Shown: positions 27,041 through 36,103, numbered from the stretch's first letter. The stretch is DNA of 64,000 nt from Chryseobacterium piscicola (GCF_900156685.1 NZ_FTOJ01000007.1:62001-126000); one strand, 5' to 3'. A program made the numbers and translations. Notes: a model not told the origin generated them from the letters alone.

Positions 27041-28795
27041 ATGTTTCGATCGCACACAAACGGAGAACTATCTCTTAAAAATCTTAATGAAAAAGTAACA
27101 CTTTCTGGCTGGGTACAAACCATCCGCGACAAAGGTTTTATGATTTGGATAGATCTGCGAGATCGTTATGGAATCACACAATTGGTTTGGGACCAAGACC
27201 GTTCTTCAGCAGAATTGATGGATAATGCAAAAAAATTGGGACGTGAATTCGTAATTCAGATTACAGGAAAAGTAATAGAAAGAGTAAGCAAAAACCCCAA
27301 TATTCCAACAGGAGAAATTGAAATTTTAGTTGAAAAATTAGAAGTTCTTAATGAATCTCAACTGCCTCCTTTCACCATTGAAGACGAAACCGACGGTGGC
27401 GAAGAACTGAGAATGAAATACCGATACCTGGATATCAGAAGAGCTCCCGTAAGAGATAAATTGATTTTCCGTCACAAAATGGCGCAGAAAGTAAGAAATT
27501 ATCTTTCAGACGAAGGTTTTATTGAGGTTGAAACTCCCGTTTTAATCAAATCTACTCCGGAAGGCGCAAGAGATTTCGTGGTTCCAAGTAGAATGAATCC
27601 TGGACAGTTTTATGCACTTCCACAATCGCCACAAACTTTCAAACAATTGTTGATGGTTGGCGGAATGGACAAATATTTCCAAATCGTAAAATGTTTCCGT
27701 GATGAAGATTTAAGAGCCGACAGACAGCCGGAATTTACTCAAATCGATTGCGAAATGGCGTTTGTAGAGCAGGAAGATATTATGAATATTTTCGAAGGAA
27801 TGACAAAAGTTCTTTTGAAAGACATCACAGGAAATGATTTCCAAGATTTCCCAAGAATGACTTTCGCAGATGCGATGCAAAAATATGGAAACGACAAACC
27901 GGATATCCGTTTCGGAATGGAATTCCACGAGTTGAACGATTTAACAAAAGGAAAAGACTTCAAAATATTCGACGAAGCAGAATTGGTTGTCGGAATCAAC
28001 GTTGAAGGAATTGCAGATTACACCAGAAAGCAAATCGACGAATTGGTGGATTGGGTAAAACGCCCACAGATAGGCGCAACTGGATTGGTTTGGATTAAAT
28101 TCCAAAACGATGGCGTTGTAACTTCGTCTGTCAATAAATTCTATTCTGAAGACGATTTAAAGAAAATCACAGAAGAATTCGGAGCAAAAGCTGGAGATTT
28201 AATTTTCGTAATGAGCGGAAATGCTGACAAAGTGAGAACCCAACTTTCAGCGTTAAGAATGGAACTCGGAAACCGTCTTGGCTTAAGAAAAGGAAACGAA
28301 TTTGCACCACTTTGGGTTGTAGATTTCCCTCTATTAGAATTTGATGAAGAAAGCGGACGTTACCACGCTATGCACCACCCTTTCACGTCTCCGAAAACCG
28401 AAGATTTCCACCTTTTGGAAACCGACCCCGGAAAAGCCAGAGCCAACGCTTATGATTTGGTGTTAAACGGAAACGAAATTGGTGGCGGTTCTATCAGAAT
28501 TTTTGACAGAGATTTGCAATCGAAAATGTTTGACCTTTTAGGATTCTCAAAAGAAGAAGCAGAAGCGCAGTTCGGATTTTTGATGAACGCCTTCAAATAC
28601 GGCGCTCCGCCACACGGTGGTTTGGCTTTCGGATTTGACCGATTGGTGGCGATTCTTGATGGAAATGAAGTAATCAGAGACTATATCGCTTTCCCGAAAA
28701 ATAACTCTGGCCGAGATGTGATGATTGATGCGCCGGCGGCGATTCATCAGGAACAGCTGAATGAGTTGGAATTACAATTGAATTTAAAATCATAA
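27041..28795 (+). CDS. aspS: Aspartate-tRNA ligase
   Basis: This 584-residue class II aminoacyl-tRNA synthetase charges tRNA-Asp. An N-terminal OB-fold anticodon-binding domain ([21 protein letters not shown]) precedes the catalytic core. Motif 2 is [18 protein letters not shown] and motif 3 is in the region [13 protein letters not shown]. The GAD insertion domain in the middle marks the bacterial type, and the length is standard. It forms a single-gene unit with a good terminator; the leader contains nothing recognisable as a T-box. Confidence 0.97.
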   Translation: MFRSHTNGELSLKNLNEKVTLSGWVQTIRDKGFMIWIDLRDRYGITQLVWDQDRSSAELMDNAKKLGREFVIQITGKVIERVSKNPNIPTGEIEILVEKLEVLNESQLPPFTIEDETDGGEELRMKYRYLDIRRAPVRDKLIFRHKMAQKVRNYLSDEGFIEVETPVLIKSTPEGARDFVVPSRMNPGQFYALPQSPQTFKQLLMVGGMDKYFQIVKCFRDEDLRADRQPEFTQIDCEMAFVEQEDIMNIFEGMTKVLLKDITGNDFQDFPRMTFADAMQKYGNDKPDIRFGMEFHELNDLTKGKDFKIFDEAELVVGINVEGIADYTRKQIDELVDWVKRPQIGATGLVWIKFQNDGVVTSSVNKFYSEDDLKKITEEFGAKAGDLIFVMSGNADKVRTQLSALRMELGNRLGLRKGNEFAPLWVVDFPLLEFDEESGRYHAMHHPFTSPKTEDFHLLETDPGKARANAYDLVLNGNEIGGGSIRIFDRDLQSKMFDLLGFSKEEAEAQFGFLMNAFKYGAPPHGGLAFGFDRLVAILDGNEVIRDYIAFPKNNSGRDVMIDAPAAIHQEQLNELELQLNLKS

Positions 28796-28799
28796 ATTA

Positions 28800-28829
28800 A
28801 AAGCGAGAATTTTTTTCTCGCTTTTTTTT
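28800..28829 (+). terminator. Terminator of aspS
   Basis: AAGCGAGAA and its complement TTCTCGCTT flank a T-rich loop, followed by a T run, immediately after the stop codon. Confidence 0.85.
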
Positions 28830-28874
28830 ACATCAATAATATCCAACAATTTTCCCATAAGTAAATTTGGATAC

Positions 28875-28891
28875 ATACCAAACCTTGGTAT
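28875..28891. promoter_or_regulatory. Palindromic operator candidate upstream of parD
   Basis: ATACCAA-ACC-TTGGTAT is a perfect 7-bp inverted repeat starting 47 bp before the ATG. A TAAATTTG promoter element sits just upstream at 28862-28869. Antitoxins of this type usually repress their own promoters, so this is the expected position for an operator. Confidence 0.6.
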
Positions 28892-28921
28892 ATTTAATTT
28901 TAGAAAGTAAACTCTAAAGTT

Positions 28922-29158
28922 ATGGCTAAGAATACATCGATTTTATTGAGAGATTATTTCGACAATTTTATCAACTCTCAAATTAAAACAAGAAAATATT
29001 CTTCTGCAAGTGAAGTTGTAAGAGCTGCTTTACGAACGTTTAAACAAGAAGAAACCCAGAAATTTGAATTGATTAAAGAACTTAAAAAAGGAGAAAAATC
29101 TGGGTTTTCTGTCAATTTTAATCGTGAAAAATTTAAAGAAAATCTGCATCAAAAATAG
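28922..29158 (+). CDS. ParD-type antitoxin, orphan
   Basis: This 78-residue protein resembles ParD antitoxins: a ribbon-helix-helix DNA-binding N-terminus (MAKNTSILLRDYFDNFINSQIKTRKYSSASEVVRAALRTFKQEE), then a charged toxin-binding tail. In complete systems the ParE toxin gene follows or overlaps the 3' end. Here the next 300 bp hold only a repeat element and no toxin frame on either strand. The antitoxin therefore appears solitary, either a decayed module or a free-standing regulator. A perfect palindrome upstream supports autoregulation. Confidence 0.85.
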   Translation: MAKNTSILLRDYFDNFINSQIKTRKYSSASEVVRAALRTFKQEETQKFELIKELKKGEKSGFSVNFNREKFKENLHQK

Positions 29159-29171
29159 GTTGCCTAAAAAT

Positions 29172-29332
29172 GAATAGACAGGTCGCTCCCCTGGAGCTTT
29201 GCTTCTTGGTCATTTCATTTTTCTATTACAGTACATCCCGATGGGATATTTTACAGCTCCATTAGGAGCAAACTGTTAATAGAAAATAGTTGTTTTTAAA
29301 ATTAAAGCTTCATAAGAGCGACCTATTAATTC
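29172..29332. repeat. Nested inverted-repeat element (REP/MITE-like)
   Basis: Outer arms GGTCGCTC and GAGCGACC (within imperfect 17-bp arms GAAT....AGGTCGCTC) enclose an inner pair TTTTCTATTACAG (29218-29230) and CTGTTAATAGAAAA. Small hairpins GCTCCCCTGGAGC, CCCGATGGG and GCTCCATTAGGAGC lie inside. It has no coding capacity. It is more GC-rich than its surroundings, replaces the place where a toxin gene would be expected, and looks like a dispersed repeat. Confidence 0.65.
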
Positions 29333-29387
29333 TATCCAAAAAAATGTCAATTATTTTTAATCAAGATTAAATTCTAGAATTTATAAT

Positions 29388-29421
29388 AAAACCTCATAGT
29401 TTTCTATAATTATGAGGTTTT
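29388..29421. terminator. Terminator-like hairpin without an obvious gene
   Basis: AAAACCTCATA pairs perfectly with TATGAGGTTTT and is flanked by A and T runs. It lies over 200 bp from the parD stop, so it may be the remaining terminator of a lost gene. Confidence 0.6.
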
Positions 29422-29485
29422 CTTTCATTTAAAATCAAACATAAAAATAATTAAAATGTCTTATTTTTACTAACACACAAATCCT

Positions 29486-29602
29486 ATGAAATCACCTTTA
29501 GAAATATTACAGCAATATTTTGGTTACAACAATTTCCGACTAGAGCAAGCAAACGCAGTTGAAAATGTAATTTCAGAATACACATCAAAATATTCCAGCT
29601 AG
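29486..29602 (+). pseudogene. Truncated duplicate of the recQ 5' end
   Basis: The first 89 bp (29486-29574) match the start of intact recQ (31030-31118) with a single mismatch, and weaker similarity continues about 25 bp upstream. After codon 30 the sequence diverges and reaches a TAG at 29600, leaving a 38-residue frame (MKSPLEILQQYFGYNNF...). This is a broken copy rather than a gene. Together with the intact copy it forms a direct repeat flanking the acyltransferase gene. Confidence 0.9.
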
Positions 29603-29781
29603 GAAATTTAATTAGTATAGTATTAATTACTGTATTTTAGATAATTAATATCTTTACATTACAACTTTTCATATTATTGTCATTTTAGACAAAAAATAAT
29701 CTAAAAAAAAGGAAATCCCTTGAGCGTAAATATGATTTTAAAGAAATTTAACACCGAAAAAAATCAATTCTAAAAATTACT
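29603..29781. other. AT-rich leader region before the acyltransferase gene
   Basis: I see no gene here. The stretch follows the recQ fragment without any homology to recQ and presumably carries the acyltransferase promoter, but no clear element stands out. Confidence 0.4.
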
Positions 29782-30873
29782 ATGACAAAAACGGAATCTA
29801 ATAACTCTTTAAAAATCTTAGAAATGAAAAACCTTAAACATTACAACCAACTAGACGGAGTACGTGCTATTGCCGTTATTATGGTAATGTTTTATCATTT
29901 TTTTCAAGATTTTAATTCTACCAATGAGAGTGTTCTGCTTCTGAAAAAACTCTCGCTCTTTGGAAAAACCGGAGTTTCACTTTTCTTTGTTTTATCCGGA
30001 TTTCTCATTACCAGAATATTGCTGAATACTAAAGATCAACCATCATATTTCAAAAATTTCTACATCAGAAGAGCCCTAAGAATTTTTCCTTTGTATTATT
30101 TTTTCCTGATTATCTACTATTTTTTTATCCCTCTAATTACCAAAAATGCTTTTCCCCATTTTTCGGATCAAATTTATTACTGGACGTTCCTGCAAAATTT
30201 CGCATCTACTTTTGAATGGCAAAATATCGGGCCAAGCCATTATTGGTCTCTTTCCGTTGAAGAACATTTCTATTTATTCTGGCCATTCATCATCTATTTT
30301 TTACCATTAAAAAATATAAAATGGGGCATTGTAACTCTCTTTATTATTTCTGTAATCACAAGAATTGTACTCATAAAAAATAACCTCGAAGAATCTCAGT
30401 TTACCTTCGCAAGGTTTGACGAACTTGCCATCGGAGCATTACTTTCCGTACTGGAAATTGAGCAAAAACTCATCTCCAAAAACAGCACTATTTTTTTTGC
30501 ACTATTTCTACTCTCTACTATTCCTTTGGGATATGTTTCATTTAAAAACGGAGATTATTCTTTGTTTGATAAAATTTCAAGGCATATTATTCTTGCAATT
30601 TTCTATGGCAGTTTTGTTTCTCTTGTAATAATTGCAAAAAACACAAGCATAATCAGCAAAATTCTGAGCACTGATTTCCTCAGATTTACTGGGAAAATCA
30701 GTTTCGGATTGTATGTTTATCATCCGCTTTGTTTTACCTTAATTTTATATTACTTACATCTCAACATCATCGGAAATTTTTTGGCGAGTTTTACTTTTGC
30801 GTATCTGATTTCCATACTTAGCTATAATCTAATAGAAAAGAAATTTCTTACTTTTAAAAGAAAATTTGCCTGA
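29782..30873 (+). CDS. OafA/YrhL-type membrane acyltransferase (acyltransferase 3)
   Basis: This 363-residue polytopic membrane protein starts its domain at LDGVRAIAVIMVMFYHFF, with the RAIA motif and catalytic-type histidine of acyltransferase 3 proteins. It then has about ten hydrophobic segments, including GVSLFFVLSGFLITRIL, RRALRIFPLYY and HYWSLSVEEHFYLFWP, all typical of the family. Such enzymes O-acetylate cell-surface glycans. A start at 29824 (MKNLKHYNQ) is equally possible. It sits between a broken recQ copy and intact recQ, so it looks like an inserted accessory gene that may alter a surface polysaccharide. Confidence 0.9.
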   Translation: MTKTESNNSLKILEMKNLKHYNQLDGVRAIAVIMVMFYHFFQDFNSTNESVLLLKKLSLFGKTGVSLFFVLSGFLITRILLNTKDQPSYFKNFYIRRALRIFPLYYFFLIIYYFFIPLITKNAFPHFSDQIYYWTFLQNFASTFEWQNIGPSHYWSLSVEEHFYLFWPFIIYFLPLKNIKWGIVTLFIISVITRIVLIKNNLEESQFTFARFDELAIGALLSVLEIEQKLISKNSTIFFALFLLSTIPLGYVSFKNGDYSLFDKISRHIILAIFYGSFVSLVIIAKNTSIISKILSTDFLRFTGKISFGLYVYHPLCFTLILYYLHLNIIGNFLASFTFAYLISILSYNLIEKKFLTFKRKFA

Positions 30874-31026
30874 AATAAAACTGGCATTTTACTGTACGAT
30901 TTATAATTAAATTTAAAACCAAAGACAAAAATTTTGGTTATTTTCTATGACTAGATTCCAATATTCTTTCTTTTTAATAAAAAGTAAAATCAAAACTTAC
31001 TATTTTTACTTAAACACAAATTTTAA

Positions 31027-33204
31027 ATGATGAAATCACCTTTAGAAATATTACAGCAATATTTTGGTTATAACAATTTCCGACTAGAGCAAGCAAACGC
31101 AGTTGAAAATGTAATTTCGAAAAAAGATACTTTTGTTTTGATGCCTACTGGTGGCGGAAAATCGCTTTGCTATCAAGTTCCGGCATTGGTTTTGGAAGGA
31201 ACTGCCATAGTTATTTCACCATTAATTGCTTTGATGAAAGACCAAGTTGATGCCTTGCGCGTGAACGGAATTCCTGCTGCATACATCAATTCTTCGATGT
31301 CGGCTTATGAACAAAACGAGACTTTAAATCAATTAAAAAACCGAAAACTTAAACTTTTATATGTTGCTCCCGAAAAATTGAGCGCAGATAATGGTGCATT
31401 TTTAAAATTTTTGAATGACATCCATATTTCCCTGTTTGCGGTAGATGAGGCGCATTGTGTTTCGCATTGGGGACACGATTTTCGTCCGGATTATTTATTT
31501 CTGAATGGAATTAAAAATCAGTTTCCTAAAATCCCAATTATTGCATTAACGGCAAGTGCGGATGAAATCACGAGGAAAGATATCATCAAACAATTGAATC
31601 TCAATGAACCTTTGGTTTTGGTTTCTTCTTTTGATAGAGCCAACATCAAATATTTTGTTCAGCCAAAGCAATCTGTTCTTCAGAATATTATTCAATATCT
31701 CAATGAACATCCGAACGACTCAGGGATTGTCTACTGTTTGTCTAGAAAAGGAACGGAAGAAATGTCTAATAAATTGAAAGAAAATGGCATCAGTTCGGCT
31801 TTTTATCACGCCGGAATTTTGTCTGTAGATAGAGCTAAAGTTCAGGAAGACTTTTTGAAGGACAAAATTCGGGTAATAGTGGCAACGATTGCATTTGGAA
31901 TGGGAATAGACAAGAGCAATGTGCGTTTTGTGATGCACGCAGACTTGCCAAAAAACATCGAAAGTTATTACCAGGAAACGGGAAGAGCCGGAAGAGATGG
32001 TTTGCCAAGTGAAGCCATTCTATTTTATTCAAATGCTGATGTGACGAAATTGAGAAGATTTGCAATGATAGAAGGTAATGAGGAACAATCTGAACTGATG
32101 TTGCGAAAGCTTCAGCAAATGTCTGACTTTGCAGAAATGCAAAAATGCCGAAGACAATATCTTATGGAATATTTCGGCGAAAAGCACGATGGCAATTGCA
32201 ATTCCTGCGATTATTGTCTTAGTAATTTCGAGAATTGGGACGCAACGGTTGATGCTCAAAAATTACTGAGTGCTGTTTTCAGACTTAAAGAACGATACGG
32301 AAAAAATCTTATAATTGATTTTCTGAGAGGCTCCAAAAGTGTGAAAATTACAGATTTTATGCGCAGTTTGCCTACTTACGGCATTGGAAATAATCAAGAT
32401 AAAAATTATTGGCAAAATCTTTTAAGACAATTGCTCATCAATGGTTTTCTAAGTGAATCGAATGAGGAGTTTTCTGTTTTAAAATTAAATGAAGAGAGCA
32501 AATTAATATTATTTAAAAATAAAAAAGTCATCTTCCAAAAAGTAAAGGAACAAGCCAAAGCCGTGACTGTCGCTGAAATAGAGACTGATTACTCAACACC
32601 CAATATCAACGCCAATGAAGATTTGTTTGCAGAACTAAGGATCTTGAGACGAGAAATCGCCGAAAGTGAAAATGTTCCTCCTTATGTTATTTTCTCCGAT
32701 GCAACTTTGCTGGAGTTGTCAACTTATCTTCCCAATTCAAAAGAACAATTGAATGAGATAAGTGGTTTCGGAGCTTTTAAAATTGAAAAATATGGTGAGA
32801 TTTTTCTTCCCACGATTATTGAATTTTGCCAGAATAATAATTTGAGCAGTAAAATTTCAGAGAAAAAACCTAAGAAGAAAACGCCTTCCAAAAGCACCAA
32901 AAAGTACGAAGCTGGAACTTTTACCATCACTTTTCAAATGTTTAAAGATGGAAATAGTGTAGAAGAAATCGCTAAAACGAGAAATCTATCTATCAACACC
33001 ATCCAAAATCATTTGGTAAATTTTGTAGCAGTAGGAACAATAAAGCCAAATGAATTGATGGATGTTAACAAAATAGAACCCATAATAGAACTTGCAAAAA
33101 CACAATCAATTCCTTCATTAAAATCTATAAAAGATGAATTAGGTGATGATTTTTCTTATTTTGAAATTCATATTGCGATAGCTTATCATCAATCTCAGCA
33201 ATAA
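31027..33204 (+). CDS. recQ: ATP-dependent DNA helicase RecQ
   Basis: This 725-residue superfamily 2 helicase unwinds DNA 3' to 5' in recombination and repair. It has Walker A (MPTGGGKSLCYQ), the DEAH box (AVDEAHCVSHWGHDFRPDY) and the helicase C motif ETGRAGRDGLPS. The zinc-binding RQC cysteines are CRRQYLMEYFGEKHDGNCNSC. An HRDC domain lies near residues 540-615, and a C-terminal helix-turn-helix (VEEIAKTRNLSINTIQNHLV) follows. Two adjacent ATG codons open the gene; the second, at 31030, matches the broken upstream copy. Confidence 0.96.
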   Translation: MMKSPLEILQQYFGYNNFRLEQANAVENVISKKDTFVLMPTGGGKSLCYQVPALVLEGTAIVISPLIALMKDQVDALRVNGIPAAYINSSMSAYEQNETLNQLKNRKLKLLYVAPEKLSADNGAFLKFLNDIHISLFAVDEAHCVSHWGHDFRPDYLFLNGIKNQFPKIPIIALTASADEITRKDIIKQLNLNEPLVLVSSFDRANIKYFVQPKQSVLQNIIQYLNEHPNDSGIVYCLSRKGTEEMSNKLKENGISSAFYHAGILSVDRAKVQEDFLKDKIRVIVATIAFGMGIDKSNVRFVMHADLPKNIESYYQETGRAGRDGLPSEAILFYSNADVTKLRRFAMIEGNEEQSELMLRKLQQMSDFAEMQKCRRQYLMEYFGEKHDGNCNSCDYCLSNFENWDATVDAQKLLSAVFRLKERYGKNLIIDFLRGSKSVKITDFMRSLPTYGIGNNQDKNYWQNLLRQLLINGFLSESNEEFSVLKLNEESKLILFKNKKVIFQKVKEQAKAVTVAEIETDYSTPNINANEDLFAELRILRREIAESENVPPYVIFSDATLLELSTYLPNSKEQLNEISGFGAFKIEKYGEIFLPTIIEFCQNNNLSSKISEKKPKKKTPSKSTKKYEAGTFTITFQMFKDGNSVEEIAKTRNLSINTIQNHLVNFVAVGTIKPNELMDVNKIEPIIELAKTQSIPSLKSIKDELGDDFSYFEIHIAIAYHQSQQ

Positions 33205-33214
33205 AAAAAATATT

Positions 33215-33252
33215 AATATCGGATATCATTAATTTATATAATATACGATATT
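33215..33252. promoter_or_regulatory. Inverted repeat upstream of the Fic gene
   Basis: AATATCGGATAT (33215-33226) and ATATACGATATT (33241-33252) are inverted repeats matching at 11 of 12 positions with a 14-bp spacer. A TAATTTTG promoter-like element follows at 33265-33272. It is a candidate operator, perhaps for the Fic protein itself. Confidence 0.55.
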
Positions 33253-33276
33253 AAAATAAAGTTGTAATTTTGTGGA

Positions 33277-34242
33277 ATGAAATGGCAAGAATATCCATAT
33301 CACTTTGAAGGTTTAGAAAAACAACTTGAAAGAATTCTGCAGAAAAAAGCAGAGTTAGACAAGTTGCGCCCAATTCCTACTTATGCATTGAAAAGCATTA
33401 AAGAAAGTTTGATGATAGAATGGACCTACAATTCTAACAGTATCGAGGGGAATACTTTAACACTGCAAGAAACAAAAATGGTGATAGAAGAAGGATTCAC
33501 CATTAAAGGAAAATCTTTGCGAGAACATTTCGAAGCTGTAAATCACCAAGAGGCGATTGAATTGGTAGAAAGCTTAGTATCGGATAGCTATATTTTGAAA
33601 GAAACCGATATTTTGAACATCCACGAACTGGTTCTCCAAAAAATTGAAAAAGATTTTGCCGGACGATTCAGAACATCGGGAGTAAGGATTTCCGGAGCCA
33701 ATTTCGTTCCGCCTAACGCCTTGAAAATAGATGATTATATTACAGAATTAACAGATTGGGCAAATAGTTCTGACCTAAATATCGTCTTGAAATCTGCCAT
33801 TTTTCACCATCGTTTTGTTTGGATTCATCCTTTTTTTGATGGGAATGGAAGAACGGCAAGGCTGTTATTTAATTTGTTGCTTATGAAAGAAGGTTTTCCG
33901 CCTGCCATCATCCTGAAAAACGACCGTAAAAAATATTATGACGCTTTGAATTCTGCTAATAATGGGAATTATGCAAAATTGGTATTGCTCATTTTACAAG
34001 CTTTGGAAAGGAGTTTAAATATCTATTTAGGAAGTCTTAATAACACTTATGATAATTACCGCTCAATTTCAGACATTGTGGAAGAGGAAAAGCTCCCTTA
34101 CGGCCAGGAATATGTGAGCCTCTTGGCAAGAAAAGGAAAAATAGACGCTTTCAAAGAAGGCCGAAATTGGATGACGACGAAAGAAGCCGTTTTAGATTAT
34201 ATTGATAATCGCGATCGAAAAAGGATTTTGAAAAAACACTAG
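33277..34242 (+). CDS. Fic-domain AMP-transferase with N-terminal inhibitory motif and C-terminal HTH-like domain
   Basis: This 321-residue protein contains the full Fic motif HPFFDGNGRTAR at about residue 183, which transfers AMP from ATP to hydroxyl groups of target proteins. The inhibitory helix motif SNSIEGN lies near residue 55 (S/TxxxEG/N), so it is a self-regulated class II Fic. The last 65 or so residues (EYVSLLARKGKIDAFKEGRNWMTTKEAVLDYI) look like an excisionase/MerR-type winged helix, suggesting DNA binding. A 12-bp inverted repeat lies upstream. The ATG is only 4 bp beyond a TAATTTTG element. Targets are unknown. Confidence 0.9.
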   Translation: MKWQEYPYHFEGLEKQLERILQKKAELDKLRPIPTYALKSIKESLMIEWTYNSNSIEGNTLTLQETKMVIEEGFTIKGKSLREHFEAVNHQEAIELVESLVSDSYILKETDILNIHELVLQKIEKDFAGRFRTSGVRISGANFVPPNALKIDDYITELTDWANSSDLNIVLKSAIFHHRFVWIHPFFDGNGRTARLLFNLLLMKEGFPPAIILKNDRKKYYDALNSANNGNYAKLVLLILQALERSLNIYLGSLNNTYDNYRSISDIVEEEKLPYGQEYVSLLARKGKIDAFKEGRNWMTTKEAVLDYIDNRDRKRILKKH

Positions 34243-34249
34243 ATACAGA

Positions 34250-34275
34250 AAGCGAGGATTTTATCTTCGCTTATC
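34250..34275. terminator. Bidirectional terminator between the Fic and SDR genes
   Basis: AGCGAGGAT and ATCTTCGCT form an imperfect stem between two convergent genes that end at 34242 and 34279. Confidence 0.65.
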
Positions 34276-34278
34276 TAT

Positions 34279-35013
34279 TTAGGGCAATTTCGCTACCAAA
34301 AATTCTGGTGACAATTTTAAAATCCAGTAGATGATCTTCCATTTCCAATTGGGAACGATTGTGAAGGAGTTTCCTGCATTCACAATATGGCTTGCAACAT
34401 AATCTGGCTCCATTAAAAGGTTTTTATTGAGTTCCAAACCTTCGTTTATTTTTGTGTTGATATATCCACTGACCAATACATTGACCGTAATATTCCTATG
34501 CGACAATTCTTGTCTTAAGCCGGCCAAATAAGTTGTAAAAGCAGCCTTTGTACTTCCGTAAACGAAGTTGCTTTTTCTTCCTCTCACTCCGGAAAGTGAA
34601 GATAAACCGATGATTCTTTCTAAATTTTTGTTAGACTTGTCCATTGCCACAATATTCAGAATAGAAACTCCTCCTATGTAGTTCACCTGCATCATTTGCT
34701 GAGTTCCTTTAAAATCATTTAAAGCGTCTGAATTTTCCACTAAAAATCCTGCAGCGTAAACAACAATATGAGGTTTTATAGGAAGATGATCATAAAATTT
34801 CTGGTGTGAATCAAAATTTGCTGCATCGAAATACAAAACAGTCATTTTTGATGGATTTATATTTTTTACTTTAATAAAATCTTCAAGTGATTTCGTATTT
34901 CTAGAAGCTACAATGATTGAAAATCCTTTTTCAATATATTGAATGATGCATTGTTTGGCAACATCCGAGTTTGCACCGAGAATAAGAACGGTTTTGTTTG
35001 TGTTTTGATTCAT
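34279..35013 (-). CDS. Short-chain dehydrogenase/reductase
   Basis: The start at 35013 (MNQNTNKTVLILGANSDVA) gives 244 residues with the Rossmann nucleotide-binding motif GANSDVA close to the N-terminus. A longer frame from 35046 adds 11 residues before it. The catalytic tetrad is recognisable: IGLSSLSG with the active serine, and YGSTK with tyrosine and lysine. The best fit is a classical NAD(P)H-dependent SDR of unknown substrate. It is a single minus-strand gene convergent with the Fic gene. Confidence 0.85.
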   Translation of the reverse strand: MNQNTNKTVLILGANSDVAKQCIIQYIEKGFSIIVASRNTKSLEDFIKVKNINPSKMTVLYFDAANFDSHQKFYDHLPIKPHIVVYAAGFLVENSDALNDFKGTQQMMQVNYIGGVSILNIVAMDKSNKNLERIIGLSSLSGVRGRKSNFVYGSTKAAFTTYLAGLRQELSHRNITVNVLVSGYINTKINEGLELNKNLLMEPDYVASHIVNAGNSFTIVPNWKWKIIYWILKLSPEFLVAKLP

Positions 35014-35160
35014 TATGCAAAGATATTTTATAAACCCAAGGAACACAAATACGTTTCTTAAAACTTATATGAAACTTAATATTTCCAATGAAATCAGTAA
35101 TAAATTTGCTAAAATCTCTTTCCTAAAATCATTCACTCCATTTTGTTGTGTATGACGATA

Positions 35161-35201
35161 AAAAAAGAATCGGCGCGGTGAACAAATTTCACCGCGCCGA
35201 T
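35161..35201 (-). terminator. Strong GC-rich terminator of the nusB-DUF1573-yajC operon
   Basis: A perfect 14-bp stem, ATCGGCGCGGTGAA / TTCACCGCGCCGAT (35169-35201), is followed on the minus strand by a T run at 35161-35167. It lies 26 bp after the yajC stop codon. Confidence 0.9.
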
Positions 35202-35226
35202 TAGCAATATATTGTAAAACTAAAAA

Positions 35227-35583
35227 TTATTTCTTTTCAGTTTCTATAACTTCTTTTTTGTCTGTATTTGCTGTAGCTTTATCACCAAATCTAGTAGCTG
35301 TAAACTCTCTTGAGATAGCCGCTTTCTCGAATTTTAGTTTTCCGGATAATGTTTCAATAACAATTCCGTCTTCCTGAATTTGGGCAATCCTTCCGTGAAG
35401 ACCAGAAGTAAGCACTACTCTGCTTCCCACTTTCAAATCTTCTTGAAATTTTTTCTCTTGCTTTTGTTTTTTCATCTGAGGTCTGATCATCAGAAAATAA
35501 AAACCAACAATCATAGCCACCATCATGATTGGCATCATATAAGGATTGCTATTGGGTGCTGCTTGTAAAAATATTGTTAACAT
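35227..35583 (-). CDS. yajC: Preprotein translocase subunit YajC
   Basis: This 118-residue small membrane protein has one transmembrane segment (MMPIMMVAMIVGFYFLMI), followed by the family motif RPQMKKQKQEKKFQEDLKVGSRVVLTSGLHGRI. YajC associates with the SecDF complex and supports protein export through SecYEG. It is the last gene of a minus-strand run nusB, DUF1573 lipoprotein, yajC, with a 6-bp gap before it and a strong terminator after it. Confidence 0.93.
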   Translation of the reverse strand: MLTIFLQAAPNSNPYMMPIMMVAMIVGFYFLMIRPQMKKQKQEKKFQEDLKVGSRVVLTSGLHGRIAQIQEDGIVIETLSGKLKFEKAAISREFTATRFGDKATANTDKKEVIETEKK

Positions 35584-35589
35584 AGCTAA

Positions 35590-36093
35590 TTATTTAGGTT
35601 CAATATTGGCATTGAACGTTAGTTTTATAGGAGCCTTTTCTACATTTGCATATACATCTGCAAACTTCTGAACTGCACCATCAAAAGTTGAAGAATCAAA
35701 ACTTAGTGTGATTTTCCCTTTTTTACCTGGTAAAATTGGTTCTTTTGTAAATTCTGGAGCTGTACAACCGCAACCTGGTTTAACTTCAGAAATAACCAAC
35801 GGATTTTTTCCCATATTGGTAATTTCATAAACGTGGCTTACTTTATCTCCTTTTTTTATTTTCCCAAAATCGAAATTACTTTCAGAAAGAGCAATAGTGG
35901 TGATGGGTGAAGACGAAGCAGTAGCTGGTGTGCTTTCTCCAGAAACCATAGGAGCTATAGAATCTTGAGCGGGTGCTACAGTAGAGTCTGCATTTGTATT
36001 TAATGCTGTTGGTGTTTCTTTAGTTTCTTTTTTACATGAAACCAAACCCAATCCTATTACCGACAATGCGATGATTGATACTGTTTTTTTCAT
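35590..36093 (-). CDS. DUF1573 domain lipoprotein
   Basis: The 167-residue product has a lipoprotein signal (LGLVSCKKE), a serine/threonine/alanine-rich linker and a DUF1573 immunoglobulin-like domain. Its hallmark is FDFGKIKKGDKVSHVYEITNMG, then VKPGCGCTAPEF. DUF1573 proteins are widespread in Bacteroidota with unproven function. It lies between nusB (10 bp) and yajC (6 bp) in one operon, an arrangement I recall from other Flavobacteriia. Confidence 0.9.
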   Translation of the reverse strand: MKKTVSIIALSVIGLGLVSCKKETKETPTALNTNADSTVAPAQDSIAPMVSGESTPATASSSPITTIALSESNFDFGKIKKGDKVSHVYEITNMGKNPLVISEVKPGCGCTAPEFTKEPILPGKKGKITLSFDSSTFDGAVQKFADVYANVEKAPIKLTFNANIEPK

Positions 36094-36103
36094 TTTAAAT
36101 GTA

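Noticed and set aside
29159..29480. A ParE toxin gene after the antitoxin
   Set aside because: No frame of suitable length or composition occurs on either strand; the stretch is a structured repeat.
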